NCBI GenBank assembly: GCA_964350875.1
Contig: CAYGLT010000001.1
Span: forward strand, 17,812 to 81,811
Reading direction: 5' to 3'
DNA from: JAHBXC01 sp964350875
GTDB lineage: Bacteria; Planctomycetota; Phycisphaerae; Phycisphaerales; UBA1924
DNA: 64,000 nucleotides
The notes under the pieces are model-generated. The model searched no databases. It was given only the letters and a program-made list of their open reading frames with translations, and had not been told where the DNA came from. How positions within the stretch are numbered: position 1 is the stretch's first letter; each line of letters begins with the position of its first letter. The translations under genes and the position numbers were made by a program. This document shows positions 24,565 to 33,609 of this stretch, piece by piece.

Positions 24565-24746
24565 TGACCGCTCCCCAGGCGGGCTTCGACTGGCAGTTCT
24601 GGGTCGCCACCTTCGTCGCGGCCCTCGCGCTGGCGTGGATCGTGCGCTATGTCTGGCGCATCGTCCGGCCTCGGCGTGTCAAACGCACTAAAGCGACGCT
24701 GACCGTCGGCGGCGAGCCGGTTTCCGAGCGCAAGTTCCGCGCATAG
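24564..24746 (+). CDS. Small FeoB-associated membrane protein
   Basis: A 60-residue protein with one membrane helix (about residues 10-28, WQFWVATFVAALALAWIVRY) and a basic C-terminal tail (RIVRPRRVKRTKATL). Its ATG shares a base with the feoB stop, so translation is coupled. Position and size match the small FeoB-associated proteins of other bacteria, but the Cys-rich tail typical of those is absent. A structural or regulatory role for FeoB is inferred from context only. Confidence 0.65.
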   Translation: MTAPQAGFDWQFWVATFVAALALAWIVRYVWRIVRPRRVKRTKATLTVGGEPVSERKFRA

Positions 24747-24776
24747 GCCCGGTTACCCTGAATCCGAACATTCTGG

Positions 24777-24800
24777 ACACACCCGCCCGTTTGGGTGTGT
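24777..24800. promoter_or_regulatory. Perfect inverted repeat upstream of the sulfatase operon
   Basis: ACACACCC (24777-24784) and GGGTGTGT (24793-24800) are perfect 8-bp arms with an 8-nt centre. They lie immediately before the TACGCT box of the FGE gene. No T run follows, so an operator is more likely than a terminator for the feo operon. Confidence 0.4.
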
Positions 24801-24802
24801 GG

Positions 24803-24808
24803 TACGCT
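24803..24808 (+). promoter_or_regulatory. Candidate -10 box, leaderless FGE mRNA
   Basis: TACGCT, inside GGTACGCT, ends 6 nt before the ATG with no Shine-Dalgarno. No convincing -35 is seen; an inverted repeat occupies that region. Confidence 0.45.
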
Positions 24809-24814
24809 GCCCGG

Positions 24815-25852
24815 ATGGAGAGAGTCATTACCCGGGCCCTGTGGGCGTTGTCCGTCATTGTCGTGTCCTCTGCGTCGCACGCGCTCGCCGATCCCGCCGG
24901 CATGGTGTGGATACCCGGCGGTGAGTTCGTCATGGGCAGCAACGCCTCCGACACGCCCAACACAGAGAAGCCCGAGCACCCCGTGCGCGTCGGGGGTTTC
25001 TGGATCGACCAGCACGAAGTCACCAACGCGCAGTTCCGCGAGTTCGTGCAGGCGACGGGCTATGTCACTACCGCCGAGCGACCCATCGACTGGGAAGAAC
25101 TCAAGACTCAGGTCCCGCCCGGTACGCCCAAGCCGCCGGACGAGGCGCTCGCGCCGGGATCGCTCGTGTTCACGCCCCCGAACCGCCCCGTCCCGTTGCA
25201 CGATTACTCCCAGTGGTGGGCGTGGGTGCACGGCGCCGACTGGAAACACCCGTCCGGGCCCGGAAGTTCCATCGAGGGGCTCGACGACCATCCCGTCGTG
25301 CAGGTCTCGTGGGACGACGCCGTCGCGTACGCGGAGTGGGCGGGCAAGCGCCTGCCGACCGAGGCGGAATGGGAGTTCGCCGCGCGCGGCGGGCGCGCCC
25401 CGACACGCTTCGAGTGGGGGGACGAGCGCCCGAACGACACCATCATCCACGCCAACATCTGGCAGGGCAGGTTCCCGAATTCCAATCTGACCACCGACGG
25501 CTACGCCGCGACATCGCCCGTCGGAACCTTCGCGCCCAACGGCTACGGGCTCAGTGACATGGCCGGCAATGTCTGGGAGTGGTGCGCCGACTGGTACCGC
25601 GCCGACGCCTACGCGCGCCGCGCGGGAGAGGAAATCGTGGACAACCCGCAGGGCCCGGACAAGCCGTGGGACCCCATGGAGCCGATGTCGCTCAAACGCG
25701 TGACGCGCGGCGGCTCCTTCCTCTGTCACGAAGATTACTGCGAGTCCTACCGGCCCTCCGCCCGGCGAGGAACCGCGTACGACTCCGGCGCCTCACATAT
25801 CGGATTCCGGTGCGTCTCTGACGCGCCTTCACCCTCAGGGAACGACCAATGA
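24815..25852 (+). CDS. Formylglycine-generating enzyme (sulfatase-activating)
   Basis: A 345-residue enzyme with a signal-like N-terminus. The FGE-sulfatase fold begins at GMVWIPGGEFVMGSN and includes FWIDQHEVTNAQFREFV, HPVVQVSWDDAVAYAEWAGK, RLPTEAEWEFAARGG and DMAGNVWEWCADWY. The copper-binding active-site Cys pair is present in GGSFLCHEDYCESYRPSARR, so it is a catalytic FGE and not a Cys-less homologue. It converts a sulfatase Cys to formylglycine. It heads an operon whose last gene encodes a Cys-type sulfatase, its likely substrate. The stop overlaps the next start as ATGA. Confidence 0.93.
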   Translation: MERVITRALWALSVIVVSSASHALADPAGMVWIPGGEFVMGSNASDTPNTEKPEHPVRVGGFWIDQHEVTNAQFREFVQATGYVTTAERPIDWEELKTQVPPGTPKPPDEALAPGSLVFTPPNRPVPLHDYSQWWAWVHGADWKHPSGPGSSIEGLDDHPVVQVSWDDAVAYAEWAGKRLPTEAEWEFAARGGRAPTRFEWGDERPNDTIIHANIWQGRFPNSNLTTDGYAATSPVGTFAPNGYGLSDMAGNVWEWCADWYRADAYARRAGEEIVDNPQGPDKPWDPMEPMSLKRVTRGGSFLCHEDYCESYRPSARRGTAYDSGASHIGFRCVSDAPSPSGNDQ

Positions 25853-26868
25853 ACGATCGTCTCAAGCAATGCTGGGTTGCAGCAGCCCTGCTCGTGTCGC
25901 TCGTCTGCTTCGGCTGCGCGAAGACCGATCCGCTGCCCTCGTGGAACGACACCGCCGCGAAGCGCGGCATCATCGAATTCGCCAACAACGCGGCCGACCC
26001 GTCGAGCGACGGATACATCCCCGAGAAGGAGCGCATCGCCACCTTCGACAATGACGGCACGCTCTGGCCCGAGCAGCCCATCATCCAGTTGCTCTTCACG
26101 CTCGAACGGCTCCAGGAGATGGCGCGCACCGATCCGACCCTCCACCAACGCCAGCCCTTCAAAGCCGCCCTCGAAGGCGACATGGCCTACTTCCACGAGC
26201 ACGGCGAAGAGGCGGTGATCAAACTCCTCGCCGAAACGCACGCGAACATGACCGAGGACCAGTTCGAGCCGCTGGCCCGCGCGTTCTTCGCGACCGGGAC
26301 TTATCCCACACTCGGCGGCCCCGCGATCGTCGATCTCGCGTATCAGCCCATGGTCGAGGTCATGAACCTGCTCCGCTCGAAGGGATTTGATGTCTACATC
26401 TGCTCGGGCGGCGGCGTCGACTTCATGCGTGTCGTCACCGACCGCATGTACGGCATCCCACAGGAGAATGTCATCGGCAGCACGCTCGTCTACGAGCAGC
26501 GCGACATCGACGGCCGCTCCGTCCTGTGGCGCGAGCCCAAGGTCGGACGCATCAACGACAAGGCCGGCAAGCCCGTAGGCATCCAGCATCACATCGGGAT
26601 GCGCCCCGCCTTCGCCGCGGGCAATGTCCGCTCGGGCGGCGATATCCAGATGCTGCGCTACGGCCAGGATCGCGAAGGCCCCTCGATGCAGATCCTCGTC
26701 AACCACGACGACGCCGTTCGCGAGTTCGCCTACGCCGAGAAGGAAGGCGAATCTCTGAAGGCAGCGAAAGCGAACAACTGGACCGTCATCAGCATGAAGA
26801 ATGACTGGAAGCGTATTTTCTCCGTCCCCACCCATCCGACCAAAGCCGATTGGGAGCGTCATCCATGA
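25849..26868 (+). CDS. Exported HAD-family phosphatase-like protein
   Basis: A 339-residue protein. An N-terminal signal ends in LVSLVCFGCAKT, so it may be a lipoprotein. HAD motif I is IATFDNDGTLWPEQP with nucleophile and acid Asp; motif II is VYICSGGGVDFMRVV with the Ser; a Lys and the acidic motif follow (RINDKAGKP; AAGNVRSGGDIQML). The pattern resembles the phosphoserine-phosphatase-like HAD branch. It overlaps the FGE gene and the sulfatase gene (ATGA at both ends), so the three are produced together. What it dephosphorylates is unknown; it may act on the sulfatase product or on a phosphorylated sulfated substrate. Confidence 0.85.
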   Translation: MNDRLKQCWVAAALLVSLVCFGCAKTDPLPSWNDTAAKRGIIEFANNAADPSSDGYIPEKERIATFDNDGTLWPEQPIIQLLFTLERLQEMARTDPTLHQRQPFKAALEGDMAYFHEHGEEAVIKLLAETHANMTEDQFEPLARAFFATGTYPTLGGPAIVDLAYQPMVEVMNLLRSKGFDVYICSGGGVDFMRVVTDRMYGIPQENVIGSTLVYEQRDIDGRSVLWREPKVGRINDKAGKPVGIQHHIGMRPAFAAGNVRSGGDIQMLRYGQDREGPSMQILVNHDDAVREFAYAEKEGESLKAAKANNWTVISMKNDWKRIFSVPTHPTKADWERHP

Positions 26869-28511
26869 GCCGCACGAGAAAGTCACTCACCGCGTGCATC
26901 GCTATCGGGGTCACGGCCCTGATGACGACCAGCGCCGTCGCGCAACAGCGCAACAACCAAACCCGCAACCAGCAGCAATCCAGAGGGCAGCAGCAGTCGA
27001 AGCCCAACATCCTCATCATCTGGGGCGACGACATCGGAACCTGGAACATCAGCCACAACAACCGCGGCATGATGGGTTACGAAACGCCCAACATCGACCG
27101 GATCGCCAAAGAAGGGATCTCATTCACCGACTACTACGGCCAGCAGTCGTGCACCGCAGGCCGCGCCGCGTTCGTGGGCGGCACGGTGCCTTTGCGTACT
27201 GGCATGACCAAGGTGGGCCTTCCCGGCGCGAAGGAAGGCTGGCAGGAACAGGACATCACCATCGCGGCCGTCATGAAATCGCTCGGCTACTCGACCGGGC
27301 AGTTCGGCAAGAACCACTTCGGTGACCGCGACGAGCACCTGCCCACCAACCACGGGTTCGATGAGTTCTTCGGCAACCTCTACCACCTCAACGCCGAGGA
27401 AGAGCCGGAGAATCGCGACTACCCGGGCGACATGGTCCTTCCCAACGGGAAGACCTTCAAGGAGCAGTACGGCCCGCGCGGCGTCATGAAGGCCAAGGCC
27501 AACGGACGCATCGAGGACACCGGGCCGCTCACCAAGAAGCGCATGGAGACCATCGACGATGAGACCGTCGCGGCCGCCAAGGACTTCATCACCCGCATGA
27601 ACGACTCGGGTGAACCGTGGATGTGCTGGTGGAACGGCACACGCATGCACTTCCGCACGCATATCAAGGAAGAGCACCAGGGCCTCAGCGGCGCACGCGG
27701 CGACGAGTACCACGACGGGATGATGGAGCACGACATGCATGTCGGTGAACTCCTCGACCTGCTCGACGAACTCGGCATCGCCGACAACACCATCGTCTTC
27801 TACTCCACGGACAACGGCCCGCACTTCAACACCTGGCCCGATGCGGGCTACACGCCGTTCCGCAAGGAGAAGAACTCCAACTGGGAAGGCGCGTACCGCG
27901 TCCCCGCGTTCGTGCGCTGGCCCGCGCGGTACCCCGCCGGCGAGACGCTCAACGGCATCGTCGCCCACGAGGACTGGATGACCACCTTCGCGTCAGCCGC
28001 GGGCAAGGGCGATCTCAAGGAGGACATGCTCGACGGGTACAACGCGATCGGGCGCAACTACCGTCAGCACCTCGACGGCTACGACATGAACGAGTACTTC
28101 GCGAACGCCGACGAGTACGACTCGTTCGACGAGAACATCAAGGCCTCGCCGCGCAAGGAGTTCATCTATGTGAACGACGACGGCCAAGTCGTCGCGATGC
28201 GCCTGGGCGACTGGAAGGCGGTGTTCCTCGAGAACCGCGCCGACGCGTTCGAGATCTGGCGCGAGCCCTTCGCGGAACTGCGCGTTCCGCTGCTGTTCCA
28301 TCTCCGCCGCGACCCGTTCGAGAAGGCGCAGATCGACGCGAACACCTACAACGACTGGTTCATCAGCCGCGCGTTCGTGATCGTCCCGATGCAGCAGGTC
28401 GCGGGCAAGTTCTTCCAGACCTTGCAGGAATACCCGCCGAGCCAGACCCCGGGCTCGTTCAATCTGGAGAAGGTCCAGGAGCAGATCGAGAACGCCGCCA
28501 CCGGCAAGTAA
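26865..28511 (+). CDS. Secreted Cys-type arylsulfatase
   Basis: A 548-residue sulfatase (S1 family) with signal peptide to residue 27 and a Gln-rich linker. The metal site begins at NILIIWGDDIGTW; the maturation motif is SCTAGR with Cys 96, the residue that FGE oxidises to formylglycine; further catalytic elements are GYSTGQFGKNHFGD and STDNGPHFNTWPD. It hydrolyses a sulfate ester, probably of an algal or other sulfated polysaccharide or aryl sulfate; the substrate class cannot be read. Its start overlaps the HAD gene stop as ATGA. A GC-rich hairpin follows the stop. Confidence 0.94.
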   Translation: MSRTRKSLTACIAIGVTALMTTSAVAQQRNNQTRNQQQSRGQQQSKPNILIIWGDDIGTWNISHNNRGMMGYETPNIDRIAKEGISFTDYYGQQSCTAGRAAFVGGTVPLRTGMTKVGLPGAKEGWQEQDITIAAVMKSLGYSTGQFGKNHFGDRDEHLPTNHGFDEFFGNLYHLNAEEEPENRDYPGDMVLPNGKTFKEQYGPRGVMKAKANGRIEDTGPLTKKRMETIDDETVAAAKDFITRMNDSGEPWMCWWNGTRMHFRTHIKEEHQGLSGARGDEYHDGMMEHDMHVGELLDLLDELGIADNTIVFYSTDNGPHFNTWPDAGYTPFRKEKNSNWEGAYRVPAFVRWPARYPAGETLNGIVAHEDWMTTFASAAGKGDLKEDMLDGYNAIGRNYRQHLDGYDMNEYFANADEYDSFDENIKASPRKEFIYVNDDGQVVAMRLGDWKAVFLENRADAFEIWREPFAELRVPLLFHLRRDPFEKAQIDANTYNDWFISRAFVIVPMQQVAGKFFQTLQEYPPSQTPGSFNLEKVQEQIENAATGK

Positions 28512-28536
28512 TCCGATCGGGCTGAACCAATCCCCT

Positions 28537-28568
28537 CCGCGCCGCGGGAGACCGCCGCGCGGGGCTTT
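28537..28568 (+). terminator. Hairpin after the sulfatase operon
   Basis: CCGCGCCGCGG (28537-28547) pairs with CCGCCGCGCGG (28552-28562), 11 bp with one mismatch and a GAGA loop, followed by GGCTTTC. The T run is short, so termination may be partial. Confidence 0.5.
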
Positions 28569-28579
28569 CATCGAGGCAA

Positions 28580-28665
28580 TGCCGGAGGGGGGAATCGAAC
28601 CCCCACTCCCGATCAAGGGAAACGGATTTTGAATCCGTCGCGTCTGCCAATTCCGCCACTCCGGC
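28580..28665 (-). tRNA. tRNA-Leu (anticodon CAA)
   Basis: Read on the minus strand: acceptor GCCGGAG (28665-28659) pairs with CTCCGGC (28587-28581), discriminator A at 28580. The anticodon stem ACGGA/TCCGT holds the loop TTCAAAA with anticodon CAA. The long variable arm TTCCCTTGATCGGGAGT is class II, and the T arm is GGGGG-TTCGATT-CCCCC. CCA is not encoded. A TATCCT box at 28695-28690 is a plausible -10. Confidence 0.97.
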
Positions 28666-28834
28666 GAGTGGGCCCGTTGGGGCGCGAAGAGGATAGCCCA
28701 ACCCCCGGCGCCGGTCGAAAGTGGCGATCACTCGCCCTGAATCCGCTCGATCCGGTGGTTTTACTTGTGCCGGGTCTCTCCGGGAGGTATGTTCCGGGCA
28801 GTCCTGCTCGTCGGGGCGTCCACAGGAGTCTGTT

Positions 28835-30463
28835 ATGCGTTATCGGAATGCCCTCGCTCTCGCGGCCTTCTCAGGCCTCTCCCTGTCCGTCGCGCCCGCG
28901 CTCGCCGCGCCGCCGATCGAGGAGGAGGCCCTCCCGCGAAACATGACCGAGGCCGAGGCCCGGTTCGTCGAGCAGAATCCTCTGACCGCCCTGCGCGGAT
29001 TCACGCCCCCGAGCGACTACCCGGGCATCCGCGCAGCCGCCGAATACGAGCCGATGGACGCCATCATTTTCTCGTACGGAAACGGCGCATCCAGTTGGAA
29101 CTCGATCATCGTCCAGATGGTCAGCCACATCACGACGACCGGCAACGCGGACGCCGTCGTCTATGTCGATTCACCCGGCTCGATCGCCAGCGTGACCAAC
29201 ACGCTCGTCGCGGGCGGCGCCGACCCGTCGCGCGTCAAGGTCTTCGCGCGCTCGCTCGACTCCATCTGGATGCGCGACTACGGACCTCGTTACATCTACG
29301 AGGGCGATGTCCGCTCCATCGTCGACCACACCTACAACCGCCCGCGGTTCAATGACAACAACCTCAATGTCTTCCACGCCGATGTGTTCAACCACACGCG
29401 CTATGAGGTCCCGCTCGTCCACGGCGGCGGCAACTACCACCTCGACGCGCTGGGCATCGGCTACGCGACACGCCTGATCAACAACGAGAACCCCGGGCTC
29501 TCGGAGTCCGAGATCATCCAGCGCTGGCAGGACTACCAGGGCGTCAACACCTCGCTCGAGACCCCGTTCCCGACCTTCATCGACTCGACACAGCACATCG
29601 ACATGTGGATGCAGGTGATCGCGGACGACAAGGTGATCATCAGCGACTGGCCCACCCAGTCGGGCACGACGCAGGACCAGATCTGCGACGCCGCGGCCGC
29701 CGACCTCGCGAACTTGGGCTACACCGTCTACCGCACGCCGGCCGTCAGTTCGGGCGGCACGCACTACACCTTCACCAATATGGTGATGTGCAACGACATC
29801 GTGCTCCTCCCGACCTACACCAACTCGACGGTCGTGAGCAACAACTTCAACCAGCAGGCCCTCGCCGTGCTCCAGTCGGCTCTGCCCGGCAAGACGATCA
29901 TCCAGATCCCGTGCCAGAACATCGTTACCGCCGCGGGCGTCATGCACTGCATCGTCATGCACATGCCCGCGCATGTCGGCGGCGACAACCCCACGGCCCT
30001 CGTGCGCTACCCCAACGGCGGCGAGGCGTTCGAGCCCGGCGCGGAGATCGAGATCCGCTGGTCCACCGACGACCGCGAAGGCGTCGCGAATGTGGACATC
30101 CTGCTCTCCACCGACAACGGCGCGAACTTCAACACCGTGATCGCCAGCGCGACCAACGACGACGGCTCGCACATGTGGACGGTTCCCGATGTCGCGTCTT
30201 CCAACGCCGTCATCCGCGTCGTTGCGCGCGGCGACGACAGCGACACCGGCTTCGACGACTCCGACGCGGTCTTCGCCATCCTCGGCGTCTGCCCGGGCGA
30301 CACCAACGGCGACAATGTCGTGAACTTCACGGACCTCAACGCCGTGCTCGCCGCGTTCGGCCAGTCGGGCGCGGGCAACCCCGCCGATGTCAACGGCGAC
30401 GGCGTCGTGAACTTCAGCGACCTGAACGACGTCCTTGGCGCGTTCGGCGCCGACTGCAACTGA
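28835..30463 (+). CDS. Secreted peptidylarginine/agmatine deiminase-like protein with dockerin-like tail
   Basis: A 542-residue exported enzyme with signal peptide (MRYRNALALAAFSGLSLSV...). AGGAG lies 7 nt before the ATG. The guanidine-modifying fold of the bacterial PAD/agmatine deiminase family spans about 60-385: DSIWMRDYGPRYIY, PLVHGGGNYHLD, STQHIDMWMQV and the nucleophile Cys in AAGVMHCIVMHMP. A Kre9/KNH-like beta domain (RYPNGGEAFEPGAEIEIRW) follows, then the shared module GDTNGDNVVNFTDL...GDGVVNFSDL closed by Cys-Asn-stop. It may convert arginine residues or agmatine outside the cell. It converges on the M14 gene with 9 nt between stops. Confidence 0.88.
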   Translation: MRYRNALALAAFSGLSLSVAPALAAPPIEEEALPRNMTEAEARFVEQNPLTALRGFTPPSDYPGIRAAAEYEPMDAIIFSYGNGASSWNSIIVQMVSHITTTGNADAVVYVDSPGSIASVTNTLVAGGADPSRVKVFARSLDSIWMRDYGPRYIYEGDVRSIVDHTYNRPRFNDNNLNVFHADVFNHTRYEVPLVHGGGNYHLDALGIGYATRLINNENPGLSESEIIQRWQDYQGVNTSLETPFPTFIDSTQHIDMWMQVIADDKVIISDWPTQSGTTQDQICDAAAADLANLGYTVYRTPAVSSGGTHYTFTNMVMCNDIVLLPTYTNSTVVSNNFNQQALAVLQSALPGKTIIQIPCQNIVTAAGVMHCIVMHMPAHVGGDNPTALVRYPNGGEAFEPGAEIEIRWSTDDREGVANVDILLSTDNGANFNTVIASATNDDGSHMWTVPDVASSNAVIRVVARGDDSDTGFDDSDAVFAILGVCPGDTNGDNVVNFTDLNAVLAAFGQSGAGNPADVNGDGVVNFSDLNDVLGAFGADCN

Positions 30464-30472
30464 TCCGACCGA

Positions 30473-33412
30473 TCACCGCGGCTGCACGGGCTGGGATGTG
30501 CCGCATCCCGGGCCGTAGATCATCGCGTTGTGCAGCAGGCGCGTCGTGCCGAGCGTCGTCCCGCGGAAGGTCGGCGGCGACGCGAAAAGGATCACCTGCC
30601 CGTTGCCGACAGAGTCGCGCGTCAGGTACGCGGTGTTCATCAATCGCTGCGCGGCCTCGGGCCAGAGTAACCCGCTCATGCGCAGGCGTGCTTCAGTCCC
30701 GATCGGCGCGGGCGCGAACCCACGGCGGGCGGTCTTCGCCTCACCTTCTGATGATTCGTCGGAGTTCGTGGCGGCCGAAGTGTCAGTCTCGGGCGCCTCG
30801 ACATACACACCGAAACGGACCGGCGCCTGCGTGGGCCGCTTGGCCATCAGCGTCGTTCCCCCCGTGTAGAGCACCGGGAGGACTTCGCCCAGCCCGACCG
30901 TCAGCCAGTTCCGATCATCGACGCGTGCGGCGAGGATCGCGCCCTGAGGCATGAACACCTCCTGGAAGTCGTCGCGCCGTTTCAGTTCGTCCTCGCTCGG
31001 CAGGTCCTCGATGCTCGCCCACGGGTACTCGATCTCGCCCACGGTGTTCGTGTAGACGGTCGTGGCTTCCGCCGTCGCGGTGTACCCCTCCGCTTCGCGA
31101 AGGACCTCCATCGCGTGCGATTCGAGATCACCCAGCGCGTCGGTCACACTCCGCGCCTTGGCGAGTTTCGCCGCTTCGTCCGCCGCACCGCTCGCGCTGC
31201 CGCCGATCGCGATCAGCGTCCCGCCCTGCTCGACCCAGCGACGCAGGTCCTCCGCGTACCGCTTGATCAGCGAGGGGCTCGCGTCGGGGAAGACAAGGGT
31301 GTTGTACTCGCGCAGATCGGTGTATCCGAGATCGGCGGCGTCGAGGTACGACGCGCGCACGCCCAGCACCTGATCGAGCGTGTGCCAGACCGAGCCGTAG
31401 TCGGTGGGGCTCACCTGATTCCGGCCGACCACCGCGATCCGCGGGCGGCGCAGGAGGTGCAGGTGCCCGCCGCCCAGATCCGGCGCGTCGCCCGGTCCGA
31501 AGCCCGTGTCGATGGCGTACGCGTTGATCCCCAGCGTGCGCGAGACCTCATCGATCGAATCGACCAGCCCGGTGTGCGATTCGTTGTCGATGCGGAAGGC
31601 GATCACCGTGCCGCGCTCGAACGAGCGGCCACCCAGCGAGGTGTCCTTGTCGAGCATTCGCACCTGTACGCCGCGCTCCATGAGTTGCGCGGCCGCGGCA
31701 ACGGAACGGTCGTCGGCGCCGTTGAACGCCCAGCCCACCTGAGGATCACGATCTTCAACACCGGCAGAGCGCGGTGATGCCGTGACTTCCTCGGCGTTTC
31801 GCGGGAGCGTCATCGAGAGTTCCGCTGTGTCCAGCCCGTAGAGCATGGGGATGTTCCACGCCGTGATGTCGTACAGGCGCGACTCGCCGAAGCGCAGCAA
31901 CTCGCGCCGCTCCTCGGTCAGGAATTCGTCGGGCATCGGCGTGTCGAGTTCGAGGAGGGCCGCCGCCAGCCGCGCTTCCGGCTGGGTGGAAGGGATGAGC
32001 AGCGTCCCGGCGTCGAACGCCTTCGACTCGAAGGTGTCGCCCAGCCAGTCCTGTCCGTCTGCCTCGAACTCGTCCGTCGCGCGGTACACCTTCACGCCCT
32101 GCAGGTTCATGAGGTCGATGAATCGCTGGAGCCGCGCCTCGTTCTTCCCCGCGCTGACCGCGAACACGCGGCCGCTGTACTCACCATCGCGTGCGATGTT
32201 CTCGCGGCGCTCGGCGACGAACTCGGACAGCATCGCGTCCTTGTTGGCGCGCAGGGTCTGCAGATTCGTCAGGCCGCTGAGCGCCTGCTTGTGCACGGAC
32301 TCCTTGTAGGTCTCCACGCGTCCCTCGGGACGCTGGATGCCCGCGTCGGCGATGCGCGCCTGCTCGTACAGGATCGCGACGGCGCTCTTGAGCGACGCCC
32401 AGGCGTCCGTGTAACCGGGGTACCAACCCTCGTTCCATTCGCCCGTGTAATACCGCCAGCCGTTGCGATCAAACGCGTCCGCTTGATCCTCGGCGAACTC
32501 CTTGTTCCAGTGCGCGCGGCGCTCGGGGAAGTGCGGATTGATCGGGGCGCGGCTGGGCGAGAAGAGATAGGTGTCCAGCGGCCACATCTCGTGTGCATCC
32601 ACGAACAGCAGGGGGCGCCACTCGCTCACGGCCTCAAGACGCCCGCGCGTCTCGGGGTGGACGCCGAAGATCGAATCTCGATTGAGATCGAACAGGTAGT
32701 GGTTGCCGCGCCCCGCGGGCCAGTCTCCCGTGTGCACCAGCGACTGGTAGTCGGTGTTCGGGACATTGCCGCGGTTCTCCGCGACCATCTTCAGGAAGCG
32801 GTCGCGGCCGTCGGGGTTCATCATCGGATCGATGATGATCACCAGTTCGTCGAGCAGCGCCTGTGTTTGCGGCGAGTTGTCGGCGATGAGGTGGTGCGCG
32901 AGCGCGAGCGCGCCGTCAGCGCCCGATGTCTCGTCGCCGTGGATCGAATGCCCGAGCCACGCGACAGCGGGCAACCCCTGCATGATGCGCCGCGCCTCGG
33001 CGTCCGAAAGCCCGTCGGGATCGGCGAGCGTCGCGTAACTGGCCTTGATGTCCTCGAGCACACTCTGGCGATCGGGCCGCGTGATGACGAGGTGGAACAT
33101 CGACCGGCCCTCGTAGGTCTTGGCGTGCTCGACGAGGGTGGCGCGGTCGCTGATGTCCGCCCAGGTCCGAAAGCACTTCTCGATCTCGGCGTGCGTGGCG
33201 GCTCGGTCGCCCGCGTCGAAACCGATGAGTTGCTTGGTCGTCGGGATCGTTCCGCTGTGCTGTGCGCCGGGGAAGAACGGTTGCTGGTAGGTGAGTTCGG
33301 GTTGGGGCGAAGCGGGGGTTGGGGTCGGCGCCGCCTGCGCCATCGCGATTGTCGAGCCCGCGACCGACAGGATCGCGGCGAGGGTCAGGGCACGGCGGAC
33401 GCGGTCGGGCAT
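30473..33412 (-). CDS. Exported M14 family zinc carboxypeptidase, two-domain
   Basis: A 979-residue protein with signal peptide (MPDRVRRALTLAAILSVAGSTIAMAQ). The start at 33412 is chosen because of this signal and a GGAG 8 nt upstream. The M14 catalytic domain (about 45-400) shows the zinc motif HSIHGDETSG, IIIDPMMNPDGRDRF, LNRDSIF, and VDAHEMWPLD with the third ligand. The long C-terminal part includes a class I glutaminase-like Rossmann region (RPRIAVVGRNQ ... LVFPDASPSLIKRYAEDLR). Proteins of this architecture are common in secretome-rich bacteria. It likely trims peptides in the periplasm or outside. It diverges from the POT transporter gene. Confidence 0.9.
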   Translation of the reverse strand: MPDRVRRALTLAAILSVAGSTIAMAQAAPTPTPASPQPELTYQQPFFPGAQHSGTIPTTKQLIGFDAGDRAATHAEIEKCFRTWADISDRATLVEHAKTYEGRSMFHLVITRPDRQSVLEDIKASYATLADPDGLSDAEARRIMQGLPAVAWLGHSIHGDETSGADGALALAHHLIADNSPQTQALLDELVIIIDPMMNPDGRDRFLKMVAENRGNVPNTDYQSLVHTGDWPAGRGNHYLFDLNRDSIFGVHPETRGRLEAVSEWRPLLFVDAHEMWPLDTYLFSPSRAPINPHFPERRAHWNKEFAEDQADAFDRNGWRYYTGEWNEGWYPGYTDAWASLKSAVAILYEQARIADAGIQRPEGRVETYKESVHKQALSGLTNLQTLRANKDAMLSEFVAERRENIARDGEYSGRVFAVSAGKNEARLQRFIDLMNLQGVKVYRATDEFEADGQDWLGDTFESKAFDAGTLLIPSTQPEARLAAALLELDTPMPDEFLTEERRELLRFGESRLYDITAWNIPMLYGLDTAELSMTLPRNAEEVTASPRSAGVEDRDPQVGWAFNGADDRSVAAAAQLMERGVQVRMLDKDTSLGGRSFERGTVIAFRIDNESHTGLVDSIDEVSRTLGINAYAIDTGFGPGDAPDLGGGHLHLLRRPRIAVVGRNQVSPTDYGSVWHTLDQVLGVRASYLDAADLGYTDLREYNTLVFPDASPSLIKRYAEDLRRWVEQGGTLIAIGGSASGAADEAAKLAKARSVTDALGDLESHAMEVLREAEGYTATAEATTVYTNTVGEIEYPWASIEDLPSEDELKRRDDFQEVFMPQGAILAARVDDRNWLTVGLGEVLPVLYTGGTTLMAKRPTQAPVRFGVYVEAPETDTSAATNSDESSEGEAKTARRGFAPAPIGTEARLRMSGLLWPEAAQRLMNTAYLTRDSVGNGQVILFASPPTFRGTTLGTTRLLHNAMIYGPGCGTSQPVQPR

Positions 33413-33609
33413 CGATCGACTCCGAAAGAGGGGGCGGCGGCTGGAGTTCAGCGTGTATGAGTGTCCCGGGAACAGGGAAACGAAGCAAGCCGCCGGCGGT
33501 GGTCGCGGCGGGAAGGGTTCGCCGAAGTGATGAGGAGTCGGTACCCTATGGATCAGCGGCGCCGCGCGAGGGCGCAGTTCCATCCCAGACCAGAAACAGG
33601 TGTTCCACG

